The notes under the pieces are model-generated. The model did no database searches and was not told the DNA's origin. It saw only the letters and a program-made list of their open reading frames with translations. From contig CAIRTN010000039.1 of assembly GCA_903881515.1 (NCBI GenBank), positions 1-35,627 on the forward strand: a DNA stretch of 35,627 nt, in the 5' to 3' direction. Origin of the DNA: an uncultured Rhodospirillales bacterium (GTDB lineage Bacteria > Pseudomonadota > Alphaproteobacteria > Acetobacterales > Acetobacteraceae). Positions 16,813 through 24,705 of this stretch are shown in pieces (position 1 is the first letter of the stretch; each line of letters begins with the position of its first letter). The position numbers and the translations under genes were made by a program.

Positions 16813-17696
16813 AGCACCAGCACTCCGTGATGCTTGGCCTTGCCCTCGGGCTCGACGTGGATGGTGATCACCAGGCCTTCCATCTCGGCCTTCAAGGCGG
16901 TTTCGACGCGGTCGCAGATTTCGTGGGCGGCGGCGACGGTCATGGCGCCGGGGACCACGAGGTGGAATTCCAGGAAGGTGACGCGGCCAGCATGGCGGGT
17001 GCGCAGGTCGTGCGCTTCCAGCGCGCCTTCGGCGTGCTGGCTGACGAGGTCGCGGATGCGGGCGACGACGTCGCTGGCGGGGGCCTCGTCCATCAGGCCG
17101 CTCATCGATTTGCCGATCATTCTTGCGCCGGCATAGAGGATGTAGATCGCGGTGGCGGCGGCGAGCAGGGGATCGAGCCAGAGCATGCCGGTCAGCGCGG
17201 CCAGTCCGACGCCAAGGACCACACCGATCGAGGTGACCACATCGGCCATCAGGTGCCCGGCATCGGCCAGCAATGCCGGCGAACGCAGCCGCTTGCCGCG
17301 CACCTGCAACAGCAAGGCCCAGATAAGGTTCACGCCGCCACCCGCTGCGTTCAGCCCCAATGCCAGCCATGGCGCGTCCAGCGGCGCCGGATGCCACCAG
17401 ATCTCCCAGGCGCGGTCGAGGATGGCCAGAGCGGCGACGATGATCAGCGCGCCTTCGATTACGGCGGCGAAGAATTCCGCCTTGTCGTGGCCGTAGGTGT
17501 GGTTGGCGTCCGCCGGTTTGGCGGCCAGCCGCAGCGCGAGATAAGCCACCAGCGAGGCGGCGACGTTCACCACCGTCTCGGCGGCATCGGAAAAAAGCGC
17601 CGCGCTGCCGGTTTGCAGCCATGCCGCCAGCTTCAGCGCAAGAACCAGCAGGCCCACGGCGACGCTGCCGAGTGCCAAGCGCTGCGCCTGGGCCAT
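16809..17696 (-). CDS. Cation diffusion facilitator (CDF) family metal transporter
   Basis: A 295-residue CDF protein with about six membrane helices and a C-terminal cytoplasmic metallochaperone-like domain (FLEFHLVVPGAMTVAAAHEICDRVE). Helix 2 carries LFSDAAETVVNV and helix 5 ADAGHLMADVVTS with a His-x3-Asp metal site. The YGHDKAEFFAA loop is a family hallmark. The start ATG at 17696 has GGAGGA eight bases upstream; an in-frame ATG further up lacks this. CDF proteins export Zn, Fe, Co, Mn or Ni by proton antiport. The metal cannot be assigned here. It is the first gene of the operon that continues into btuF, btuC, btuD, tonB and pduO, which is unusual. Confidence 0.9.
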   Translation of the reverse strand: MAQAQRLALGSVAVGLLVLALKLAAWLQTGSAALFSDAAETVVNVAASLVAYLALRLAAKPADANHTYGHDKAEFFAAVIEGALIIVAALAILDRAWEIWWHPAPLDAPWLALGLNAAGGGVNLIWALLLQVRGKRLRSPALLADAGHLMADVVTSIGVVLGVGLAALTGMLWLDPLLAAATAIYILYAGARMIGKSMSGLMDEAPASDVVARIRDLVSQHAEGALEAHDLRTRHAGRVTFLEFHLVVPGAMTVAAAHEICDRVETALKAEMEGLVITIHVEPEGKAKHHGVLVL

Positions 17697-17804
17697 GAAG
17701 CAAGTCCTCCGTCGTGACGCCGCGCCATCTAGCAAACCACGGGCGCGGTGTCATGCACGCAGCAATGGCCCGGTTCGCCGGGGCAGCCGGGTGGCTGGGA
17801 TTGC

Positions 17805-19433
17805 CTAGTCCACGGCTGGTCGCCGCGCGGCTACGCCAAGCGCCTGCTCCAGCGCACGGCCGAGGGTCAGCGCCTTCGCCTCGTCGAACAGCGGCGCCAG
17901 GATCGAGATCGCGTGCGGCACTTCGTGTGCCGGGCCGTGCGCTTCCTGTACCGGGGCGTTCAGGTAGGCCGGCATCTGCCGTGTGCTTTGCAGGCTGAAA
18001 CCCACGCGCAGCGCCAGGGCAGGGTGGCCGGTCATGTTGCCGATGATGGTCATCGCGCCGGTTTCCATCGGCGCGAGCAGCACGTCGATGGTGCCGAACA
18101 GGGTGTCCATCTCCTGCATGGTGCGCCGGCGCAGACGGTCGAGTTGGATGTGGTCGACGGCGGACAGGAAGCGCGCCTTGCGGAAGCTGTTCGGCCAGGC
18201 GCCCGGGTCCTGCCGGGTCATTCGGTCGTCGGTGTTCTCCAGCGTGAGCTCCTCGAACGCGGCGGCGGCCTCGGCGTGCAGCAGGTTCTGCAGCGCGGGG
18301 TAGGGCAGATCCGGCAAAGCGATCGGGACCACCTGTGCGCCGAGCCGGCGTACGGCACCCAGAATCGCCACGTCGCGCGGATCGGTGAAATCGGCGGCGA
18401 GATAGCCCACCCGCATGCCCTTGGCCGGCGCCGTTGCGTCCCAGCCGAATGGCGCGTTGATGCTGCCATCGTCCGCGGCATCGAACCCGTTGATCGCCGC
18501 CAGCACCAGAGCGGTGTCGTCGACGCTGCGGCAGAGCGGCCCGACCTTGTCGAGCGACCAGCACAGCGCCATCGCGCCGGCGCGCGACACGCGTCCGAAG
18601 GTCGGCCGCAGCCCCGCCACGCCGCAGCGGGCCGCCGGGGTGACGATCGAGCCGAGGGTTTCCGTGCCGATGGCAAACCCGACCAGCCCTGCTCCGGTGG
18701 CCGACGCGGAGCCGGCGCTGGAGCCACGCGATCCCTCTTCGGTGTTCCACGGGTTGCGCACCCGCCCGCCATACCAGATATCGCCGAACGCCAGCGCCCC
18801 GACCGCGGTCTTGCCAAGCAGCACCGCGCCGGCCGCAGCCAGTTGGCGGACCACCGTCGCATCGGTCTCTGGCACGCGGTTCGCGTAGGGCTCGGCGCCC
18901 CAGCCGGTGACGATGCCGGCCGTGTCCAGCACGTCCTTGGCTGCATAGGGAATGCCATGCAGCGGCCCCAGCCAGGTGCCGGCGGCCAGCAATGCATCGG
19001 CCCGGGCCGCCTGTTCCAGGGCGAGGTCTTCGGTGACTGTGGCGAAGCAGAACAGCAACGGGTTCAGCCGGCGGATGCGGTCGAGATAGATCCGCGTCAG
19101 CCGCTCCGAGTTGAGCTTGCGACCGGCGATCCAGGCCGACAGATGCCGCACCGGCGCGAAGGCGATGTCGACGTCCGCATCCGGCAGCGGAGGCGCATCG
19201 TCTGGCACATGCATCGCCGCCTGCGCCGGCATCGCGAAGCCGCGCAGGCGCGGATCGAACACGGTTGCCGGCGGCAGCGCATTGGCCAACGGCACCGCGC
19301 GGCGCTGCTGGGCGAAGGTGATCTGCTGGGACAGATTGTCGCGCATCTGCGCGCGCTCGGTCTCGGTATACTCTACCCCGACCAGGCGTTCCGCCGCGGC
19401 CAGGGTTGCATCGTCGATGGGGTGATGTGTCAT
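17805..19433 (-). CDS. Amidase-signature family hydrolase
   Basis: A 542-residue amidase-signature enzyme. The Ser-cisSer-Lys triad is visible: Lys166 in PYAAKDVLD, cis-Ser in GSRGSSAGSA (about Ser238), and nucleophile Ser262 in GTETLGSIVTPA. The first ~95 residues are an N-terminal extension before the core that begins HLSAWIAGRKLNSERL. The family includes GatA, aryl-acylamidases and allophanate hydrolases. No gatB or gatC is nearby, so this is more likely a catabolic amidase. The start ATG at 19433 has no strong Shine-Dalgarno sequence. It is divergent from the EamA gene, and 108 bp separate its stop from the CDF start. Confidence 0.92.
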   Translation of the reverse strand: MTHHPIDDATLAAAERLVGVEYTETERAQMRDNLSQQITFAQQRRAVPLANALPPATVFDPRLRGFAMPAQAAMHVPDDAPPLPDADVDIAFAPVRHLSAWIAGRKLNSERLTRIYLDRIRRLNPLLFCFATVTEDLALEQAARADALLAAGTWLGPLHGIPYAAKDVLDTAGIVTGWGAEPYANRVPETDATVVRQLAAAGAVLLGKTAVGALAFGDIWYGGRVRNPWNTEEGSRGSSAGSASATGAGLVGFAIGTETLGSIVTPAARCGVAGLRPTFGRVSRAGAMALCWSLDKVGPLCRSVDDTALVLAAINGFDAADDGSINAPFGWDATAPAKGMRVGYLAADFTDPRDVAILGAVRRLGAQVVPIALPDLPYPALQNLLHAEAAAAFEELTLENTDDRMTRQDPGAWPNSFRKARFLSAVDHIQLDRLRRRTMQEMDTLFGTIDVLLAPMETGAMTIIGNMTGHPALALRVGFSLQSTRQMPAYLNAPVQEAHGPAHEVPHAISILAPLFDEAKALTLGRALEQALGVAARRPAVD

Positions 19434-19510
19434 GCCGCGAGCCTATCGCCGGCTGGCCCGCCGCCGCAACGGCTTGGCCCGGCATCTGTGTCGGCCTAGA
19501 CTCCGTGAAC

Positions 19511-20455
19511 ATGCCAGACGCCCCCCAACATCCGCCCCGCCTGCTGCTGCCCCTGCTGGTGCTGGCGGGTTTGATGATCGTCTGGGGGTTGTCGATCCCG
19601 GCGACGAAGATTGCGCTGCAGACGATGCCGCCGCTGGCGCTCACCGCGTATCGCTACCTCGCCGCGGCGCCGTGTTTCGCGGTGATGCTGCTGTTCCACA
19701 AGCGGCCACCGGCGCGGCATCTGCTGGCGATGGCCGGTCTCGGCGTACTGGGCATCGATGCCGGGCAGGTGCTGCAATCCTTCGGCGTGGTGCGCACGAC
19801 CGCCTCGATCGCCACCGTGTTGTCCGCCACCAGCCCGATGTTCATCGCCGGCTTCGCCGCTGCGATCCTGGGCCAGCGCGTCGGGATGCGGCATCTCGGC
19901 GGCATGGCGGTGGCGCTGGCCGGGGTCGGGCTCGTCGCCGCCGATTCGCCGGCGGCCGGTACCGCGCAGGGCGATCTGTGGGGCGACCTGCTGGTGCTGT
20001 CCTCCACCGCCAGCATCGCCGCCTACTACGTGCTGGCCAGCCGGATGATCACCCGCTACGGCGTGATCACCGTCACCGGCTGGAGTTGCCTGTTCGCCAC
20101 CATCGGCCTGATCCCGCCGGCCTTATGGGAGACTGGCCGGACACTGGCGATGCCGTCCTGGCCGGTGGTGCTGATCATCGTCTATCTCGGCTGGCTGGTG
20201 ACGGTGGCCGGGTTGTGGATCTGGCTGCATATGTTGCGCATTCTGCCGGCCCGGATCGCCGCCTCGTCGCAGTTCGTGCAACCGCTGATCGGCGTCGCCT
20301 CCTCGGCCCTGTTGCTTGACGAGCCGCTTGGCCTGCGCTTCGCCGCCGGTGCCGCGTTGGTGTTCGCGGGCATCGGCCTTACGGTTCTGCCCGGCCGGCG
20401 GATAGCAGCAGGCCGCGGGCAGGCCTTGCCAAACCGCGCCAACGCATCATCCTGA
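19511..20455 (+). CDS. EamA/DMT-superfamily membrane transporter
   Basis: A 314-residue protein with about ten predicted membrane helices in two EamA repeats. The first repeat begins LLVLAGLMIVWGLSIPATKIAL and ends near GMAVALAGVGLVAA. The second begins WGDLLVLSSTASIAAYYVLA and ends GAALVFAGIGLTVLPGRR. These are inner-membrane exporters or importers of amino acids, metabolites or drugs, with no predictable substrate. The start chosen is the ATG at 19511 (MPDAPQHPP). A GTG two codons earlier is possible, and neither has a clear ribosome-binding site. The longer open frame upstream overlaps the divergent amidase start and is not needed. Confidence 0.87.
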   Translation: MPDAPQHPPRLLLPLLVLAGLMIVWGLSIPATKIALQTMPPLALTAYRYLAAAPCFAVMLLFHKRPPARHLLAMAGLGVLGIDAGQVLQSFGVVRTTASIATVLSATSPMFIAGFAAAILGQRVGMRHLGGMAVALAGVGLVAADSPAAGTAQGDLWGDLLVLSSTASIAAYYVLASRMITRYGVITVTGWSCLFATIGLIPPALWETGRTLAMPSWPVVLIIVYLGWLVTVAGLWIWLHMLRILPARIAASSQFVQPLIGVASSALLLDEPLGLRFAAGAALVFAGIGLTVLPGRRIAAGRGQALPNRANASS

Positions 20456-20490
20456 GCGCCGAGCCAACCCCTGTCCTGCCGAGGAAACCG

Positions 20491-20910
20491 ATGACAAAAT
20501 ACCTGCACACCATGATCCGCGTGACGTCGCTCGACGACACCATCGCCTTCTTCAAGGTGCTCGGCCTGGCCGAGATCCGCCGTTACTCCAGCGACAAGGG
20601 CCGCTTCACCAACGTGTTCCTCGCCGCCCCCGGCGACGAGGCGGCGCCGCTGGAGCTGACCTATAACTGGGACCCGGAGGTCTATACCGGCGGGCGCAAT
20701 TTCGGCCATCTCGCCTATGCCGTCGATAATATCTACGACACCTGCAACGCCTTCATCGCCCACGGCGTCACTATCAACCGCCCGCCACGCGAGGGCCGCA
20801 TGGCGTTCATCCGCACGCCGGATGGCATCTCGCTCGAACTGCTGCAGGCTGGCCAGGCGCTGGAACCCGCCGAGCCCTGGACCAGCATGCCGAACGTCGG
20901 TTCCTGGTAA
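20491..20910 (+). CDS. gloA: Lactoylglutathione lyase (glyoxalase I)
   Basis: A 139-residue VOC-fold protein. All four metal ligands expected from bacterial GloA can be placed: His6 in YLHTMIRV, Glu55 in PLELTYNW, His73 in NFGHLAYAV and Glu116 in ISLELLQ. The overall sequence follows E. coli GloA closely, including the ELTYNW segment. It isomerises the hemithioacetal of methylglyoxal and glutathione to lactoylglutathione in the cytoplasm. The ATG is preceded by GAGGAAA. It lies 35 bp after the EamA gene and is followed by a strong hairpin before the oxidoreductase gene. Confidence 0.92.
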   Translation: MTKYLHTMIRVTSLDDTIAFFKVLGLAEIRRYSSDKGRFTNVFLAAPGDEAAPLELTYNWDPEVYTGGRNFGHLAYAVDNIYDTCNAFIAHGVTINRPPREGRMAFIRTPDGISLELLQAGQALEPAEPWTSMPNVGSW

Positions 20911-20916
20911 CCAACA

Positions 20917-20957
20917 GCGTGAGCGCGAGGCGGCAATCGGCCGCCTCACGCTCACGC
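20917..20957 (+). terminator. Strong imperfect hairpin (17-bp arms) between gloA and the GMC oxidoreductase gene
   Basis: The 5' arm (20917-20933, GCGTGAGCGCGAGGCGG) pairs with the 3' arm (20941-20957) at 16 of 17 positions, around a 7-nt loop CAATCGG. It begins 6 bp after the gloA stop and ends just before the AGGAAGG ribosome-binding site of the next gene. There is no T-run after it, so it is not a standard intrinsic terminator. It could cause partial termination, protect the gloA mRNA 3' end, or mark an RNase cleavage point. The structure is certain from sequence; the role is inferred. Confidence 0.5.
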
Positions 20958-20972
20958 AGGAAGGAAACGCCG

Positions 20973-22577
20973 ATGCCCGAGCCGGTTGATGTCCTGATCA
21001 TCGGCGCCGGTGCGTCCGGTGCCGCGGTGGCCTGGAGCCTGGCGGATACCCGGATGCGCATCGTCTGTCTGGAGCAGGGCGGCTGGGTGAAATCCAGCGA
21101 TTTTCCCAGCACCGGGCGGGACTGGGAGGCCCGGCAGAACGGCGATTTCGCCATCAACCCGAACTGGCGCGCGCGCGCCACAGACTACCCGATCAACGAG
21201 GACAACTCGCCGATCAAGGTCGCCAATTTCAACGGCGTCGGCGGCGGTACCGTGCTGTATGCCGGGCATTTTCCCCGCTTCCATCCGTCCGATTTCCGCG
21301 TCCGCACGCTTGACGGCGTCGCCGATGACTGGCCGCTGGACTACGCCGCCCTGGCGCCGTTCTACGCCGAAAATGACCGGATGATGGGGGGTTCCGGTCT
21401 CGCCGGGGATCCGGCCTATCCACCGAAACACCCGATCCTGCCGCCATTGCCGCTGGGTAAGGCCGGCGCCACCCTGGCGCGCGGCCTCAATGCGCTGGGC
21501 TGGCATTGGTGGCCGTCCGACAGCACCGTCGCCTCGGCCGAGCATGACGGGCGCGCCGGCTGCATCAATCTCGGCCATTGCACCTCCGGCTGCGCCCAAG
21601 GCGCCAAGGCCAGCACGGATATCACCTATTGGCCGCACGCCATTCGCGCCGGCGTCGAACTGCGCACCAACTGCCGCGTGCGGGAGATCAGCACCAACGC
21701 CCAGGGCATGGCGGCGGGCGTGATCTACTATGACGCCGACGGCATCGAGCAATTCCAGGCCGCTGAGATGGTGATCCTGGCCGGCAACGGCATCGGCACA
21801 CCGCGCATCCTGCTGAACTCGGCTTCCTCGCGCTGTCCCGACGGGCTGGCCAATTCCTCTGGCCTGGTGGGCCGGAATCTGATGTTCCATCCCTATGCCA
21901 GCATCTACGGCTATTTCGACGAACCGCTCGACGGCTATCGCGGCCCGGGCAACTGCATCTGGAGCCAGCAGTTCTACGAGACCGACCCCGCGCGCGACTT
22001 CGTCCGCGGCTACACCTTCGAGATCGTGCGCGGCCATGGCGCGATCAACACCGCGATTTCCGGCACCAATACCGGCCGCATCCCGTGGGGCGCGGGCCAC
22101 CACGCCGCCTATCGCCGCCTGCTCAACCGACGCACCGGCATGGTGGCGATCTGCGAGGATCTGCCGGAGGAGCACAACACTGTCACGCTCGACCCGGTGC
22201 TGAAGGACAGCAACGGCATTCCCGCGCCCCGGCTGGACTACACGCTCAGCGCCAACAGCCGCCGCATGCTCGACCACGCCATCGCCCGCGGCTACGAAAT
22301 CCTGCGCGCCGCCGGTGCGAGCGATGTCGGCTCAGACGCGCCGATCACTATTGGCGGCTGGCACCTGATGGGCACCGCGCGGATGGGCACCAACCCCGCC
22401 CGCTCCGTTGTCAATGAATGGGGCCGCTGCCACGACGTGAAGAACCTGTTCATCGTCGACGGCAGTATCTTCGTCACTTCCGCCGGCGTGAACCCCACCT
22501 CCACCATCCAGGCGCTGTCGCTCTACATCGCCGACCAGATCAAGCAGCGCCTGGCCAACGCGACGCTGTTCGATTGA
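20973..22577 (+). CDS. GMC family FAD-dependent oxidoreductase
   Basis: A 534-residue flavoprotein. The dinucleotide-binding motif IIGAGASGAAVA sits at residues 9-20. The segment GCINLGHCTSGCAQGAKASTD resembles the cysteine-containing region of gluconate-2-dehydrogenase-like members. The C-terminal domain carries WHLMGTARMGTNP and GVNPTSTIQAL, the conserved GMC catalytic region. The start ATG at 20973 has AGGAAGG upstream; the open frame before it runs through the hairpin and is rejected. No small subunit or cytochrome c gene is adjacent, and no signal peptide is visible. It probably oxidises an alcohol or sugar-type hydroxyl; the substrate is unknown. Confidence 0.9.
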   Translation: MPEPVDVLIIGAGASGAAVAWSLADTRMRIVCLEQGGWVKSSDFPSTGRDWEARQNGDFAINPNWRARATDYPINEDNSPIKVANFNGVGGGTVLYAGHFPRFHPSDFRVRTLDGVADDWPLDYAALAPFYAENDRMMGGSGLAGDPAYPPKHPILPPLPLGKAGATLARGLNALGWHWWPSDSTVASAEHDGRAGCINLGHCTSGCAQGAKASTDITYWPHAIRAGVELRTNCRVREISTNAQGMAAGVIYYDADGIEQFQAAEMVILAGNGIGTPRILLNSASSRCPDGLANSSGLVGRNLMFHPYASIYGYFDEPLDGYRGPGNCIWSQQFYETDPARDFVRGYTFEIVRGHGAINTAISGTNTGRIPWGAGHHAAYRRLLNRRTGMVAICEDLPEEHNTVTLDPVLKDSNGIPAPRLDYTLSANSRRMLDHAIARGYEILRAAGASDVGSDAPITIGGWHLMGTARMGTNPARSVVNEWGRCHDVKNLFIVDGSIFVTSAGVNPTSTIQALSLYIADQIKQRLANATLFD

Positions 22578-22605
22578 GGCGCGCCGTTCTACGGGATGCC
22601 CTAGG

Positions 22606-23448
22606 TCACATTCCCGCGCGGTCGCGCCCGGGCTGGGCCGCGCCCGCGTAAAGGATCGACTGCGTGCGCGCCAGCATCCGCGCATGGAACGCAACGCAGG
22701 CGGGATCGCGATCCGTCAGCGGCCGCGGCTCCGGCGCGAAATGCCCGAACCGGTCGACACCACGCACCAGGCTGGCGCTGTCGTCGCTGCTGGCGGTCTG
22801 GAAAATCCGTGTTGGGATATAGCGGATCGCCAACCCGATCCGCCGGTGTTCCGCCCGGTTCGGCTCGGAGCCATGGATCAGCCGCACATGATGCAGCGAC
22901 ATCTGCCCCGGCCGCAGCACCACATCCACGGCGGCACGTTCGTCCACCTCCACCGCGATCTCCTGGCCGCGGCTCAGCAGATTATCGGCGGCGAAGGTAT
23001 CGCGATGCGGCAACTGGTCGGTGCCGTGGGTGCCCGGCATCACCCGCATGCAGCCGCTTTGCGGCGTGCTGGGCGTCAGCGCCAGCCAGGCCGTGCAGAT
23101 ATCCGGTGCCGACAGGCCCCAATAGGTCGAATCCTGGTGCCAGGTGATCCGCTTGCCGTCATGCGGCTCCTTGCCGAAGAAACCACCGGCCCAGCACAGG
23201 ATATCCGCTCCTAGCACCGCTTCGACGGCGTCAAGAATGCGCGCGTCGCGCACGACATCGGCCAGGAACGGGAACAGCAGATACGGCTTCTGGTTGGTGG
23301 CGGCCGACAGCTTGCCGCCTTCCTCCCGCTCTACGGCTTCAAGCCTTGCTAGAAGAGCGGCGGCCTCCTCCTCCGGCATCACCGGCAACGGTGCGAGGAA
23401 GCCATCCCGTGCATATTGCGCCCGCTGCGCGTCCGACAGACCGCTCAT
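22606..23448 (-). CDS. Phytanoyl-CoA dioxygenase (PhyH) family protein
   Basis: A 280-residue Fe(II)/2-oxoglutarate oxygenase. The iron ligands His104 and Asp106 are in TWHQDSTYWGL and the distal His192 in LIHGSEPN. A 2-oxoglutarate-binding arginine follows in RRIGLAIRYIP. The start ATG at 23448 overlaps the upstream hydrolase stop (ATGA); the extra ~120 codons of open frame are shadow sequence of that gene. Members hydroxylate acyl-CoAs or diverse small natural products. The substrate here is unknown. It is last in a four-gene minus-strand unit and converges on the GMC gene 28 bp away, with no obvious terminator between them. Confidence 0.9.
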   Translation of the reverse strand: MSGLSDAQRAQYARDGFLAPLPVMPEEEAAALLARLEAVEREEGGKLSAATNQKPYLLFPFLADVVRDARILDAVEAVLGADILCWAGGFFGKEPHDGKRITWHQDSTYWGLSAPDICTAWLALTPSTPQSGCMRVMPGTHGTDQLPHRDTFAADNLLSRGQEIAVEVDERAAVDVVLRPGQMSLHHVRLIHGSEPNRAEHRRIGLAIRYIPTRIFQTASSDDSASLVRGVDRFGHFAPEPRPLTDRDPACVAFHARMLARTQSILYAGAAQPGRDRAGM

Positions 23449-24281
23449 GCTGTGACAAACTCCCGTATCGCTGCCATCACCCGGGTGGGGGCATCGAGTT
23501 GCACGCAGTGCCCGGCCTTGTGGAACACTTCCAACTGCACCAGCCCGGCCGGAATCCTCCCCGCCAATTCCTCGGCCAGCGGCAGCGGGATCGTGGGGTC
23601 GGCATCGCCGGCCAGCACCAGCGTCGGGCATTTCACTTTCTTCAGCGCGGCGCGGAAATCGAAACTGCCTTGCTCTGCCTTGAAGAAATGCTCCGCCACC
23701 TTCGGCTTCAGCACCGCATGGCGGTGAAAATCTGCCAGCGCCTGCACCCGCGCGGCAGGATCCAGCTTGCCGCGCCAGATCTCCGTGCGCTCCACGCCGC
23801 TTTCCCAAGCCCGCTTGCCAATCTCGTCGGCCTCGCCGGTCTGCACATCCACCAGCGCGTCGAACACCGTCCCGGCCGGCATACGCGCCGCGGTGCTGAT
23901 CAGCACCAGCCCACCGGGGTGGCGTGGATAGCGCGTCGCATAGGCCTGCGCCACGAAGCCGCCGAACGACAGCCCCAGCACGATCGGTTGCACGATCCCC
24001 AGTGCATCACTAAGGCTTTTCACATCCTCGGCCCACTGTGCCAGATTCCATTCCTTCGGATCGCGCCCCGAACTGCGCCCGCAGCCGCGCATGTCGAAAT
24101 AGACGATCTGCGCCACATCGCTCAGCGTCGAGAACAACGGTTTGAACATGGTGTGATCGGAGGCTGGCCCGCCATGCAGCAGCAGCAGCGTCGGCTTCTG
24201 CCGCAGCACCTTACCCGATGCGTCAAGCCCGACGCCCTCCACATCGACGAACAGCCTGGCCGTGCCGATATCGACGAACAT
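23445..24281 (-). CDS. Alpha/beta hydrolase (proline iminopeptidase-like)
   Basis: A 278-residue alpha/beta hydrolase. The oxyanion segment LLLLHGGPASDHTMF has the HGGP of the prolyl-iminopeptidase branch. The nucleophile elbow GLSFGG places Ser105. The acid is in AGDADPTIP (Asp226 or Asp228) and the base is His258 in KAGHCVQLDAP. The start ATG at 24281 (MFVDIGTARL) lies 4 bp after the arfB stop; an earlier in-frame start would lie inside arfB. The substrate could be a peptide, ester or lactone. There is no signal peptide, so it is cytoplasmic. It is coupled to the PhyH-like gene by a four-base overlap. Confidence 0.9.
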   Translation of the reverse strand: MFVDIGTARLFVDVEGVGLDASGKVLRQKPTLLLLHGGPASDHTMFKPLFSTLSDVAQIVYFDMRGCGRSSGRDPKEWNLAQWAEDVKSLSDALGIVQPIVLGLSFGGFVAQAYATRYPRHPGGLVLISTAARMPAGTVFDALVDVQTGEADEIGKRAWESGVERTEIWRGKLDPAARVQALADFHRHAVLKPKVAEHFFKAEQGSFDFRAALKKVKCPTLVLAGDADPTIPLPLAEELAGRIPAGLVQLEVFHKAGHCVQLDAPTRVMAAIREFVTA

Positions 24282-24285
24282 CGCC

Positions 24286-24705
24286 CTACTCCGTTTCCGG
24301 CCGCCCACGGCCACGCTTGATGTCGCCGCGCTGCGACTTGGCTTCCAGCCGGCGTTGCTTCGAGCCCAAGGTCGGCCGGGTCTTGCGCCGCTTGATCGGC
24401 ACCACCGAAGCCGCGCGGATCAGCTCGAACAGGCTGTCGCGCGCGTCCTGACGGTTGCGGTCCTGGCTGCGGAATTTCTGCGCGGTGATGATCAGCTCGC
24501 CGTCATTGGTCATCCGCGAGCCGGCGAGCTTCACCAGCCGCGCCTTCAATCCGTCCGGCAATCCCGGCGCATGCTGCACGTCAAAGCGCAGCTGCACCGC
24601 GGTCGAGACCTTGTTGACGTTCTGACCACCCGGGCCCGAGGCTCGGATGAAGCTCTCGCTCAGCTCGGCCTCATCAACGAAAACCCCTGGGCAGACCTCA
24701 ATCAT
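24286..24705 (-). CDS. arfB: Alternative ribosome-rescue peptidyl-tRNA hydrolase ArfB
   Basis: A 139-residue class-I release-factor-like protein. The catalytic GGQ loop is in SGPGGQNVNKVSTAVQLRF (GGQ at residues 26-28). The basic C-terminal tail (VVPIKRRKTRPTLGSKQRR and beyond) is what inserts into the empty mRNA channel in ArfB/YaeJ. It hydrolyses peptidyl-tRNA on ribosomes stalled on non-stop mRNA. Length matches the family. The start overlaps the stop of the upstream SDR gene by 8 bp, and the hydrolase gene follows after 4 bp. A translation-quality gene is thus embedded in what otherwise looks like a catabolic operon. Confidence 0.94.
   Translation of the reverse strand: MIEVCPGVFVDEAELSESFIRASGPGGQNVNKVSTAVQLRFDVQHAPGLPDGLKARLVKLAGSRMTNDGELIITAQKFRSQDRNRQDARDSLFELIRAASVVPIKRRKTRPTLGSKQRRLEAKSQRGDIKRGRGRPETE

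Noticed and set aside
17769-17782. CCCGG-TTCG-CCGGG hairpin between the amidase and CDF genes, considered as a terminator
   Set aside because: The stem is short and no T-tract follows on either strand. Such GC stems are expected by chance in this composition.
16813-19644. Very long minus-strand open frame continuing upstream of the btuF-like gene
   Set aside because: It runs antiparallel-frame through the CDF and amidase genes, both of which have full family motifs in their own frames. Its translation is Arg/Ala-rich shadow sequence. The GTGA overlap at 16809-16812 gives a proper start.
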